Origin: Cryptomeria japonica
Taxonomy: Eukaryota; Streptophyta; Pinopsida; Cupressales; Cupressaceae
DNA: 60,000 bases
Direction of reading: 5' to 3'
Assembly: GCF_030272615.1 (NCBI RefSeq)
Contig: NC_081412.1
Location: forward strand, 546,044,202-546,104,201
A program made the position numbers and the translations under genes. Below are positions 22,651-32,371 of the stretch, piece by piece (within the stretch, counting starts at the first letter, position 1; each line of letters begins with the position of its first letter). The notes under the pieces were generated by a model, which saw nothing but the letters and a program-made list of their open reading frames with translations, was not told the DNA's origin and made no database searches.

Positions 22651-22896
22651 TACATGGATATTTATACTAAGGAATTAATAGAATTTTCATCCATGATACC
22701 CAAAAGCATGTATGACATTTTGGATGCAACGAGGCATACAAAAAGTTTATCAAAGGGGGAGAGAGAAGAGTGAAAAATGTTTCAAATCCTTAGGGCGAGC
22801 TTGCAGAGTCTTGGAGAATTTTGGGAGAGTTTGGAATTTTGAAGTTTTGCAGTCTTGAGTTTTTAGTTCATTTTTCACAGTGTTGCCATCAATGCC

Positions 22897-23371
22897 AAAG
22901 GGGGAGATTGTTGGTAAGAGACATTGTTCTGGTGAAGATCGATGCATGAGAGAAGCTTATGAGTTTTCATTGATGGCAACCAAGTACAAAAATCACATCC
23001 AGTGTACATAGATTTTATTTACTGGAAGTTATATTATTCATAAGGCATAAGTCTACAAGGTGGAACACAGTAACCGATAGAGTGTGATATCATTGAGAAT
23101 ATCTTTATTTTGGTTGTGTAAATTTCGTTGTGGTGATAGAGATAGATGATTCAAGGTTAGAGGCATCTTATCTTGTGACCATGATATATGGTGTTGATTC
23201 ATAAGCAAGATTGAAGGTCCTGTATCTAGTAATTCAGTTACAACATAGCTATTTTGGTGTAACGTATGATACAAAATTGTTGGATTGATTTCGGTAATTG
23301 GTTTAGTGTTCTAGGTGATTGGGATGACTTGTATGAAGCTTGTTATCATTCTATTTGGGATGACTTGTAAG
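22897..23371 (+). repeat. Polypurine tract and truncated 3' LTR of element D, unit 1
   Basis: AAAGGGGGAGAT (22897-22908) then TGTTGGTAAGAG at 22909, collinear with 17337 onward. Similarity ends near 23371, after a local repeat of GGGATGACTTGT, so about two thirds of this LTR are missing. Unit 2 copy: 53634-54106. Confidence 0.8.
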
Positions 23372-25866
23372 AAAAATAGTTATAGCTTATTATTTTGACA
23401 TCATGTAATAGACCATGAAAATTTATGAATATATATTTTTTGTTCTTTCTATAACTTTCTAGTTATAAAATTTATAATATATCTTTATAAAATTATTAAA
23501 GATACAATTTTAATTCATAAATATGGTATCTATTTTAATGTCTCCATGAGAATTATATGATTTTTTATAGTCTTGTTGATATTCTTAGTCATATTTGTTT
23601 ATTTGAATATTTCTCTTGACTAGTTTATCAATGAGAAGATCGTAAAACTACTTAGAAAGATTTTGTAAGGCATATTATAGAAAATTGTAGGATTTTTATG
23701 TGTGTGGTAATCGATTACTGAATAATTGTAGACACCTTAAATCATCCATACCTAACCACACTTGATATTATCACTTTTAAGTATTAGTAAATACTTGACT
23801 AGTTATTTAGTTAACCTTCCATATCATCTTCTTAGAATTGATTAGTCAAGTTTATTTCATGTTGCCATACTCCAAAATTTTAACAGTTAAATCTTATTTA
23901 TTTGATTCTTTGAAAAATAACCTCAATTAATTAATCTACATGCACAATTCAAAGAATGATTAATCTAATTAATCAAATATTTCATCAATGTCACTTCTTC
24001 AAAAATCCTCTCATAAAATTGCAGCTCTCCATTCCCTTAAACAGATTGATAACCTTTATTTTATATGTGTGTGAGATTATCAATTATCAAATATAACATT
24101 ACCATCTAATTATGACATGCATTATATCATTAACATTTCACAGTCATACATACTCATGGTCCTTTTTACACAAGTGTGAGAAATTTCAATCTACATGCTT
24201 TGATCAAAACAATAAAAAATTGTCCATTCAAATCCATCACGTCCTTTCCCACTTTTGATGCACAAATCACAAAGCATCATTTAGGGGTTCCTCCTACCTA
24301 TAATCATATGAATCATTAAATTAAGCATTGATATGTTTGATGAATATCAACGATTGATAAATTTCCTTTCTATTTATAAATCAAATCATCATCAAGCTAT
24401 TCTTAGCAATAAGTTTGAAGAATGAAAAGTCATGTTACTATTTTATAGCCAAAGAAAATATCAAGCACAATTGATGATAACTTCTAGACCCTTAGGATAT
24501 AATAATAGGCATTAGGAGGTTTCTTGTAAGGCTTATCAACTTAAGGTACACTATCTCTTAAATCAAAATAAAAGGTATAACTTAGGTGTAGAATAGGAGT
24601 TAATTTTATTATTTAATTCCTTAGTTTACCTTCTAAATATGTATTGTTCACAAGTATGTTCAACTAGATATGTTGTAAATCTATATTCTTTTTAGTTTGT
24701 ATGCATTTATATACTAGTTTATGTATAGAATTGTTAATAACTATACTTGTTTCTATCTTTCAAAAGGTTTATTATGTTGGGTTGCATTTAAGTTATTATT
24801 TGGCTTTAAAAAATGAGCCCTACTACCTTTATCCGGTAAATGATTTCATCTATTTCAATTAAATCTTTTAATACATCATCAATTTAATATATATACTTTT
24901 ATAAAACACAATGTTTTGATTAGATAAAGTGGGAAGGGCTTGAACCCATTACATAGAAGCCTTAAAGGTGATAAAGAGGTGTCTCATGAGAGATGCTACA
25001 TCAGAGACCAAAAGGAAAAACAATTGAACAAAGAAAAACCAATAATAAAGAGGAACAATGAAGAGACTAGACTAGAACTAGCCAAATATAAGGACTAACT
25101 TTGGGTCACCAAGAAGATTTAGGAATTTCATAGCAAGCCACCCTTTGTTTAAAAAATCTATCTTTTCCCTTCAGGAAAACTCTTTGTTAACCTTGATGGA
25201 TATAACCTCGAGGATGGAAATATTGTTGGTCTCAATGTTATCTTTAATCTTTCCTTTCTTGTTGGAACTAGAGGGAGAAATAGAAATGAGTTCCTCTAGC
25301 TTCTATTCAGATTTTCCTTTCTCTAATTCATGTTCAAACACTTGTAGGTTGAAAGCCATGTTCAAGTCACAAGATCCGTGTAGTAAGCTATGATTTCCTA
25401 TATGTTGTAAATTTTCTCTAGATTGTTTTAGAGTCTATCAACAAATAATTTTTTAATGATTTTCCACTAAGAGCTAACCACTTGCATTATAATTTTAACC
25501 TCTCTCTTTAGAATCTCCCACTTTTCAAAAGTTACAACAATCCATTTTATGGCCTGCCAATCAACCTTATTCACCATTTCATCCATCTACTACAAATCAC
25601 TGGTTAGGATGACAATTTTTAACTTGCGGATTTTATTTGCATCCATGTGTAGCTATGTAAGTTCTCATTTAAAAATATTATTTTGTAAGTTATAAGCTTT
25701 ATATAGGTCATTAACCTTATCACAAAGCTGGTCACAAAGCCTACTCAAGGGAGATTTGAGAAACCAAAGGATCCTTAGCAAAATAATTAACCTCTTTGCA
25801 TTGACATACATTCGGTCTAGTTAATGTCTTCTTGATTTAGGATCCTATCATTGTATTGCATCATCC
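23372..25866. other. Unassigned AT-rich sequence, unit 1
   Basis: No gene or defined element end found. 23372-24900 is AT-rich with only short open frames. 24900-25640 shows, on the minus strand, a loosely open stretch (about 25060-25240, 'KFLNLLGDPKLVLIFG'-like) that may be old retroelement coding sequence; I could not assign it. From 25227 the DNA belongs to the 1,035 bp missing in unit 2. The counterpart in unit 2 is 54107-55949. Confidence 0.35.
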
Positions 25867-27297
25867 ATGTGTATTTTCTCTTGTTTCAAGCATAGTTCAT
25901 CTTCACACATTTTAATAAGTAATAACATTTACATGAATGTTGTCGGGAGAGGTTATATAGAGGTTGATGATAACACATTTAATGATGCCCTTTGTGTCCC
26001 TTCATTATCTTCCAACCTCCTTTCTATCTACCATATTACTCATAGTCAAATAGGCAAGACAATTGAGTTTAGCCTAGACTTAGTGCTCATTAGGGACCTA
26101 CATAGTAGAGAGCTTATGGTTCCATCATCCACTATGTGTCTTTCCATCATTTTCTATGGTTCCTAAGATTTCTATTTTGCCTCCTCCTCCTCCATCTCTT
26201 GCTTCTTTAGTGATCAATTTATTTTAGTGAGATGATTGATCCCTTCCAGTTTCAATAGTGTGAGATGAGTACTTTCCAGACATTGCAGGGCTATTTATCA
26301 CACACTCTAAATATTTGGGATGTTGATTGAGGGTTTTTCATTCCTCTTTGATAGTAACTTGAGCATTCTTATCATCTCTTTTTTTTCAATGCCTTCTGAG
26401 GTTTTTCATCAAGTATCTTCATAGTTGTTTGGATTTTCTTCATTATTGGCATATCTTGATCCAAACACATGGATCATTGAGCATTATTTTATGGAACACA
26501 TCATGAGACTATTCCTTCCATCTAATTTCATGGAGTTACTTCTGCCTTAGCCATTGAATTTTTTTCTTCCTAAGGGGAGGAATGTGGTTTTCACTCTTAT
26601 ATCTTCAAAAACATTCATCTTCAAACCCTCATCTTCAGCATTCGAGCTTCTCTCTTTTGGGGGATATATCATCTCTTTCTTTCTCTCCCATGGGAGGATA
26701 TTGATTGTACTTATGTGACTATTTCAGTACTTGGGAAGACATTTGTATTTCTTCATGCTTGTCACATGTACCCTTTTCATTTCATTTTCTCTCTTTTGGA
26801 GAGGGATTTTTTCCCACAATGTTTTTCTCCTTTTCTCTAGTTGTGAGAGTTTGCATTTTTTTGTATGTGGGTACCTAATCAAGTTTTGGTGTTGGGATCC
26901 ATTCATGCTTGCATATTTGCATTCTTCATTATCTCTTTATCTTATCCCTATATGAATCTTAAGGGGGGCATTGGATTAATTAGTATATTATCTAAATAAT
27001 TCTAAAATTAGGTCCTTTACTTACTTTATTAGAATGGGCTAATAATATCTTAATTTATCTCATTCATTATGATTGTGACACATGGAACTATCTAATTTAA
27101 TCTTTCTTTAGGGCTTGCATCTAGTGTTTCATTCATCCTTTTCATAAGGATTTATTCACTGTAACATTCAATCTTTTGTGCATCAATACATTTCTTAGGT
27201 TGTTGAGCAAATCTATTTTGCTTGATCTCTATTTGTTATAAGTGTTTTTATTGTAGGTGATTTGTGGTCTTTTAGGGTTGAACAAATAACTCTAACA
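25867..27297 (+). mobile_element. Copia element G remnant with 3' LTR, unit 1
   Basis: 25867-26160 encodes the pre-integrase part of a plant copia polyprotein (SSSHILISNN, VDDNTFNDALCVPSLSSNLL, THSQIGKTIEFSLD, VLIRDLHSRELM). About 26260-26960 is its 3' non-coding region. A polypurine run AAGGGGGG precedes a 329-bp LTR, 26969-27297, ending AACTCTAACA; its first two bases are CA instead of TG, two transitions. The 5' LTR, gag, integrase core and polymerase are missing. Confidence 0.65.
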
Positions 27298-27562
27298 AGA
27301 ATAACATTGTTTTCAATTTATTTTTTAAAGGAAATAAAAACCAATAGTTAATATTTATGAGTGATCAAAATACAACAATGCAAATAAAAATATATATTGT
27401 TGGAAAAAAATATAATTAAAGTTTATAGAGCCACTATAAATGTAAAATAGAAATTAGTACAACATCTAGTCACTATAATTATCATTCATTTGAATCCATA
27501 ATTATGATTACAGAAGAATGATCAATATTAAATATGCAAAAATTAGATTTAGTGTACTCTAT

Positions 27563-28655
27563 AAGAAAATATACTTTATGTTGAATGGGTTAATAAGATA
27601 ATTGTATGAGAAGTTCAATACTACTTATGATTGGGGTCACCCCAAACATAAAGAGTTAACACATTGTGATCAAAATACCAAACATTTTTACTACATGAGC
27701 CACTCCCAACATAATAAATTGATAAATTGTGATTAACATAATAATTATTTAAGATAACAATCACCCACATTTAAATAATTAACATATTGACCACAACACA
27801 CCGACTCTTTAAACTCTTATTTATTATAACATAGCTCTAAGCCTCATTCTAACAAACATTCTAATAAAAAAATTAGATGCTATGTGACGAGTATCCCTTC
27901 TCATTATGACCTTCCTCTAACAATCAATCTAGAACTACATTTAATGCTACCAGTGTCCCTTCTCGTGATGGGATGCAGCTATTGTGACTCCAAAAATCGA
28001 CTAACATTTCATGAAAAGTCAATAACACAAAAATTAATTACGCATTACACACCATTGATCGTACAAACTATGGCTGCGATTTTCCAAACGATCAATAACA
28101 CATTGCACTGTTTTGAAACCAGATTAGCTTCTACCTCTCACGATGAGGAAAACAATTAATATTATCTTTAATCTATAAAAATACTTTGTGGGGAGAACCA
28201 ACCCAAAAGAAGAAAAGGAAAGTCCAAAATGTTTAGAGTCGCAGTTAAGGAATGTGCAAAAGATCAAAGTTTCACGCAAGTATTGTCAATGAATGCTTTC
28301 GTCAACAAATTGATTCAAAGAAACGTGTAAGGCGGTCCGTATCAGGCTGTAGAAAAGAATTAAACATGGTAATCTTTTCTAAGTTGGAGCTTGCAAGTAA
28401 CAATGTAAAAGTTACGTCGAATCAAGTCTGTTTCACGAGGCAATCCTTGTAGTTATCTTGATAATCACTAAAGCAACTTTTATCATTATTAATGCCTTCT
28501 TTCTTCTTACATCCCTTACGCTATATCACCTCTGTCATTCATTGTTGTTGGCGAACTACGACTACTTCATGATTCATGGTTGTTGGCGAACTAAGACTAG
28601 TTGATAATCGAGAAAGACCAGGGGAGTTTACTGAATGAATCGTCGGCTAAAGATC
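27563..28655. repeat. Internal duplication, block 1, unit 1
   Basis: Starts AAGAAAATATACTTTATG, ends GTCGGCTAAAGAT; a diverged partner of 29201-30037, sharing TCCAAAATGT-TAGAGTCGCA, CAAAGTTTCACGCAAGTAT, and AGTTACGTCGAA. It lost about 66 bp near 27616 (between ACT repeats) relative to unit 2 and has a 36-bp local repeat of GTTGTTGGCGAACTA (about 28545-28594) that unit 2 lacks. An ATG at 28230 opens 33 codons (MFRVAVKECAKDQ...), also open in unit 2; probably chance. Unit 2 copy: 57251-58360. Confidence 0.75.
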
Positions 28656-29156
28656 TTTAGTGGGTATCTTCATAGAAAAATCTTATAAACACTCATAGAT
28701 CATATTTCAATCTTTCATGATCCACCACATTTTGAGGATTTCTTATTAGATATTTCAGATATATTTGTAGAGTTTCATCTATTAGACCTGAAGAAACATT
28801 TGAAAAATTAATGTATATCTTTTTGATGAAAATAATTTTGTAGCTTTTATCTTTGCATTTTTTGTATTCATTTATTTTCAACAATAATTTGGTTGAGACA
28901 TTTTTTTAGTAGTAACATGATGATATTTGACAAATGTCTAAAGGCATTCTTAATGTTTCCTCTATCCACTCCAGCTATAGATTGGCAATTTAGTAGACTT
29001 GAATCATGACATTTCCTTCTTTAAAAATGATGATGCATTATTTGGTGTGAAAGATACTTCTTTAACAGTCATTATAAGACATTTGACACCTACATTCTCT
29101 GCTATGTGGAGTTATCGATCTCATAAGAGTCTACTCAATTTTGAGGAGCTACATGA

Positions 29157-29176
29157 TCTCTCTCTCTCTCTCTCTC
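29157..29176. repeat. TC microsatellite, (TC)10 in unit 1
   Basis: A pure TC run here; unit 2 has (TC)8 at 58862-58877. It shows ordinary slippage since the duplication. Confidence 0.9.
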
Positions 29177-29200
29177 CTTTTTTGGAGGTTTCATTCCCTC

Positions 29201-30037
29201 AAGAAAATATATTTTACATTGAATGAGCTAATAAGATAATTGTATGGGAAGTTCAATACTTTACTTGTACCACTCAAAATAAATTACCAATGTGTTATAG
29301 TCAATGCACCAACTATTTATGATTGGGATAACCCCCAAAATAAAGAGTTGGCATATTGTGATCAAAATACTAGCCATTTAAAATGTCAGTCGCCCCAATA
29401 TAAAGAATTGATGCATTGTGATCAAAATACCAATCATTTACAATATGACTCAACATAATTGACATATTGACTCTTTAAACTCTTCTTTATTATAACCTCC
29501 CTCTAAAATTCATTCTAACAAACATTTTATAGAAAAACTATGTATACTATGTGACGAATATCGCTTCCCATAATGACCCTTTTTCGGAACTACATGGTAT
29601 GTGACCGGTATCCCTACTCAATGAGGAAAACAATAAATATCATCTAAACTCTATAAAAAATACTTTATGGAGAGAACCGACCTAAAAGAAGAAAAGAAAA
29701 GTCCAAAATGTGTAGAGTCGCAGTCAAGGAATGTACAAAAGATCAAAGTTTCACGCAAGTATAGTCAATGAATGCTTACGTCAACAGATTGATTCAGAGA
29801 AACGTGTAAGGCGATCCGCATCAGGCTCTAGAAAAGAAGTAAAGATGGTAATCTTGTCAAAGTTGGAGCTTGCAAGTGACAAGCTAAAAGTTACGTCGAA
29901 GCAATCCTCGTAGTTATCTTGATAATAAATAAAGCAGCTTTTATCACCTTTGTCATTCGTGGTTGTTGGCGAACAAAGACTAGTTGATAATCGAGAAGGA
30001 CAAGTGGAGTCCACTGAATGAATCGTCAGCTAAAGAT
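29201..30037. repeat. Internal duplication, block 2, unit 1 (gene-proximal)
   Basis: Diverged partner of block 1, ending GTCAGCTAAAGAT. From about 29640 onward it is almost identical between the two duplication units (58902-59740 in unit 2), unlike block 1. It contains the 60-bp minisatellite at 29333-29452. Confidence 0.75.
29333..29452 (+). repeat. 60-bp minisatellite, two full copies
   Basis: Units start CCCCAAAATAAAGAGTTGGC at 29333 and CCCCAATATAAAGAATTGAT at 29393, each with TTGTGATCAAAATAC in the middle, followed by a partial third copy. Related units occur in block 1 (about 27643-27790). Because 60 is divisible by 3, the open frame 29240-29458 shows a 20-residue repeat (KELAYCDQNTSHL / KELMHCDQNTNHL); I do not regard it as a proven gene. 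Confidence 0.8.
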
Positions 30038-30101
30038 AAACCTTATCGTAGAATACTTTTCCTTCAAAAAGATTTCGTATCTTGTATGAAAACGATAGAA
30101 A

Positions 30102-30314
30102 ATGACATTCATCCTCATTATGTGCTACGTTTTCGCCTGGTTATTGTTTGGTCTTAAAGCGAAACAAGATTGCGAATATGCAACATATCTCATTTTTCAA
30201 ATAACAAATAGTAGAAGTTATTTTATTAGAAGTCGAGTGGTTTTATATTCCTCCAAGTATCTGTTTTCTGAGTGGACGATCGACAGCACTCTTCCACAGG
30301 TGAAACAACGATAA
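30102..30314 (+). CDS. Small open frame with hydrophobic N-terminus, possible first exon
   Basis: 70 codons from ATG 30102 to TAA 30312-30314. It begins MTFILIMCYVFAWLLFGLKA, which looks like a signal peptide or single membrane segment, followed by a polar tail. The frame is kept in unit 2 (from 59804, open to the window end) with one substitution that changes Arg to Pro. After codon 66 there is CAG|GTGAAAC, a possible splice donor (GT at 30300), and TTCTGTGCAG ending at 30442 is a possible acceptor; both are in phase 0 with the open frame at 30383, so the two frames could be exons of one gene with a 143-base intron. Without transcripts this is a hypothesis. No family recognised. Confidence 0.3.
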   Translation: MTFILIMCYVFAWLLFGLKAKQDCEYATYLIFQITNSRSYFIRSRVVLYSSKYLFSEWTIDSTLPQVKQR

Positions 30315-30349
30315 GCATCTTGAAAACATTAAGAGAACTGTGTAATGTG

Positions 30350-30357
30350 TATAAATA
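30350..30357 (+). promoter_or_regulatory. TATA box candidate
   Basis: GTGTATAAATACAC, a good plant TATA context, 26-33 bases before the ATG at 30383. It competes with the spliced model in which this site would be inside an intron. Confidence 0.4.
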
Positions 30358-30382
30358 CACAGGAATTTTCCACTGTTGAATC

Positions 30383-30721
30383 ATGAGTTCAGACATTGAT
30401 TGGATAGAGTCCTGCTTGTTTTGCCTCGTGGGTTCTGTGCAGCATAGAAATCGGTTACAAGAGCCTGCACCTCCACCATTGAAAGTGCAATCTCCACCAG
30501 TTGATTTGTTCAGTAAGAGCTGCCCCATTCCTTTACTATCGCCGCTGTTATTTCAAGATATGGAGGACAAAAGTAATCAATCCAACAATTGGGTAACAAA
30601 AGAAAATGAAATCCAAGTAATCAATCCAACAGTAGCCACAAAGGGGTACAGTCAGATGTTTGTATGGGACACTAGCCACAAGCAAATGGCAGTATTCAAT
30701 GGCTACAGGCTTCTTCTGTGA
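30383..30721 (+). CDS. Candidate small protein gene, 112 residues, unknown family
   Basis: ATG at 30383, TGA at 30719-30721, uninterrupted. The protein starts MSSDIDWIESCLFCLVGSVQ, has a Pro-rich stretch (EPAPPPLKVQSPPVD, residues about 27-41), the phrase CPIPLLSPLLFQDME (about 47-61), an Asn/Glu-rich middle and ends SQMFVWDTSHKQMAVFNGY-RLLL. No signal peptide, zinc site or catalytic motif is visible; it is probably a soluble or peripheral small protein. Composition is balanced, unlike transposon debris nearby, and its upstream region is unusually well kept between the duplication units. It sits at the right end of unit 1; the second copy should lie just beyond base 60000. An alternative model skips residues 1-20 and splices 30102-30299 to 30443 onward. 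I do not recognise the family. Confidence 0.5.
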   Translation: MSSDIDWIESCLFCLVGSVQHRNRLQEPAPPPLKVQSPPVDLFSKSCPIPLLSPLLFQDMEDKSNQSNNWVTKENEIQVINPTVATKGYSQMFVWDTSHKQMAVFNGYRLLL

Positions 30722-31393
30722 TACATGTCTGTTGAAATAGCTATAATAAGCCCTTTGTTTTAGTTTCCTCTCAGAAGATTTCAGATTAAAGGAGGCTGCT
30801 TAATTTTGCAGCAATCAGTGCTGGTTTTGTAACTATATTTTCTCAGTGCAATGAAAACATCTTGTATGTGAAAACCTTGAAACATAGAGTCTTTGTTACA
30901 CGAAAATTGACCTGATTTTAATATCTTTGTATCTGCTTGTAGTCCAAGATTCTAGAATGACGATCTGGTATACATTACCTCTTAGCCCTTTATAAACGGC
31001 AGGAATGACCTAAAACAAAAATAAATTGATGCGAAATTTCTACTGAAGAATAGTCAATAAGAAAAATATTTTGACAGGGATTGCTGTTTTATAGCGTTTA
31101 ATTGTTTTATTCTATTTTAGTTTTTGCTCGGAAATCAAGAACACCAAGAGGGTTCTACTACTATTTTTTTTTCTCTAGTCTACTGTTAAGCTTATGTAAC
31201 TTCACGATCTTCGAAAATGAAATCTTTGACCTTTCTATATTTATTGTGGGCCTTATTAGAGGTCCTTTGTATGACCACAAATTATCTATTGTGTTGATGT
31301 TGAAGGTTTGGTCCGAACAATATCATGTTTGAACAAGTGTCTTCGGATGTTTATTTCCAAAGTATTCCACAAGGTAAGTTTTCTGATCAGCCT
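30722..31393. other. 3' flank of the candidate gene and end of duplication unit 1
   Basis: No supported gene. Possible 3' end signals include AATAAG near 30745 and AATGAAAAC near 30849. The last bases, GATCAGCCT, abut the start of unit 2 at 31394. Confidence 0.4.
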
Positions 31394-32371
31394 ACAAATG
31401 TGGTGCTTTCAATCTCTAAATCTAGAAATACATACAAATAGTTATAGCACTTTAGTTTGATAAAATATTTTGTTACAAGAAATTCTCAAAAGTAGACTGT
31501 GAATGGGTTAGCAAGCATTGAGTCTCACATAAGATCATGCTCGATGCTATTCAAAATTTTGCAAATTTTTTGCTATCCTCAAGCATGATTTGTGGTATGT
31601 CTATTTGTTCCTATCAGTCTTTCATTCATGAACACAATTTTTCTATTTTTAATAGAACGACGATTTGTGTGACTATGTGGGTTGGCCATCTAGGGTAGTA
31701 GCTATGATTAAAGATTAAAGATTGTCCTGTTTTCACTCATCACGAGAAGCCCTCCTCCCCTAATGTTCAAAACCCTCTTCTATATCTAGTAAAGGGGAAT
31801 GCTACAATTGTTAATAATAAAAATAAAAAATAAAAATACAAACAATATTGGTTCTTAGGCCAAAAATATTTCCAAATCTAACCATATATCTACTTTAAGT
31901 TCAACAAGTCGTGTCATCAAAACTATGTGATAAGGGGAAACTATCCAATAAGGGGATAAAAATTTATTCTTCTAATGGGGAGACTTTTAGCAAATCATAA
32001 TTCTCTAGAACATCATAGCTAGTGTCTATTTTGACCTCGTAGCTAAAGATACAACTTAATTCTTTCTCAACTCTTAGGAGTTTGCATTATTCTTATAGCA
32101 AACTTGGATTGTTGGAGAAGAGAGAGTATACTACAAAAAAGGGAGGTTTTCAATCCTCAACATTCAACTGAGGAGTTTCCCAAGAGATGACTTTATACAA
32201 AAAAATTATTTCTCACTTGAAGAGATAAATAAGAATGAAATGACTCTTTTTTCTTGTCCACCTCCACAAGAAATATGTAGTCAAAGATATGTGTCAAATA
32301 TTTTTAGTTTTATATTTTCTTTGCTTGCAAGAAGATAAGATTAGTATTTTTTTTTCCTTTCTACTACTTGT

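Larger units (their letters stand above)
17337..23371 (+). mobile_element. Element D: copia-like element with accessory open region, unit 1
   Basis: 5' LTR 17337-18459 (TGTTGG...CAACA), primer site TGGTATTAGAGC (18462-18473; unit 2 keeps TGGTATCAGAGC), gag with coiled coil and zinc knuckles (18486-19702), an accessory open region (about 20040-22650) of unknown function, polypurine tract AAAGGGGGAGAT (22897-22908) and a 3' LTR starting TGTTGG at 22909. The 3' LTR is cut near 23371 after about 460 bp. No protease, integrase or polymerase motif is present, so it looks non-autonomous. Solo LTR E (21426-22510) is inserted in the accessory region. Confidence 0.8.
29640..30382 (+). promoter_or_regulatory. 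Strongly conserved upstream region of the candidate gene
   Basis: Comparing 29640-30298 with 59342-60000 by eye gives one substitution (G/C in AAGTCGAGTGG versus AAGTCCAGTGG) and one 1-bp indel. CpG dinucleotides are frequent (for example TACGTTTTCGCC, GACGATCGAC) and shared. TATA-like motifs: CTATAAAAAAT at about 29650 and TATAAATA at 30350-30357. The second lies only about 26-33 bases before the ATG at 30383, implying a very short leader if it is used. Confidence 0.5.
516..31393 (+). repeat. Tandem segmental duplication, unit 1 (30,878 bp)
   Basis: From ACAAATGTGGTGC at 516 the sequence matches the sequence from 31394 continuously to the window end, in the same order and orientation. The base before the match differs (C at 515, T at 31393), so 516 and 31394 define the junction. 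Every nested element, both solo LTRs and their target duplications occur in both units, so the duplication is younger than all the insertions. The right end of this unit (30299-31393) contains the small candidate gene; its counterpart in unit 2 would lie beyond base 60000. Confidence 0.93.
27298..31393. other. Transposon-free segment with internal duplication and candidate gene, unit 1
   Basis: No transposon motif seen. It consists of block 1 (27563-28655), a spacer with a TC microsatellite (28656-29200), block 2 (29201-30037, a diverged copy of block 1), the candidate gene region (30038-30721) and its 3' flank (30722-31393). The 3' flank has no convincing open frame; the frame 31102-31332 starts at a low-complexity T-rich stretch and is not supported. 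Confidence 0.55.

Noticed and set aside
26731-26955. Open frames on both strands, also 56412-56643
   Set aside because: They are the 3' non-coding region of copia element G; a Phe/Leu-rich translation of T-rich DNA imitates a membrane protein.
27643-27790. CRISPR-like spaced repeats
   Set aside because: Degenerate 60-bp minisatellite in a plant genome, without unique spacers of constant length.
28999-29226. 75-codon open frame ending in the TC microsatellite
   Set aside because: The end changes with TC repeat number between units and there is no other sign of coding.
29781-30014. 77-codon minus-strand open frame in the conserved block
   Set aside because: The 1-bp indel in unit 2 (near 59619) falls inside it and breaks the frame, although the DNA is otherwise nearly identical.
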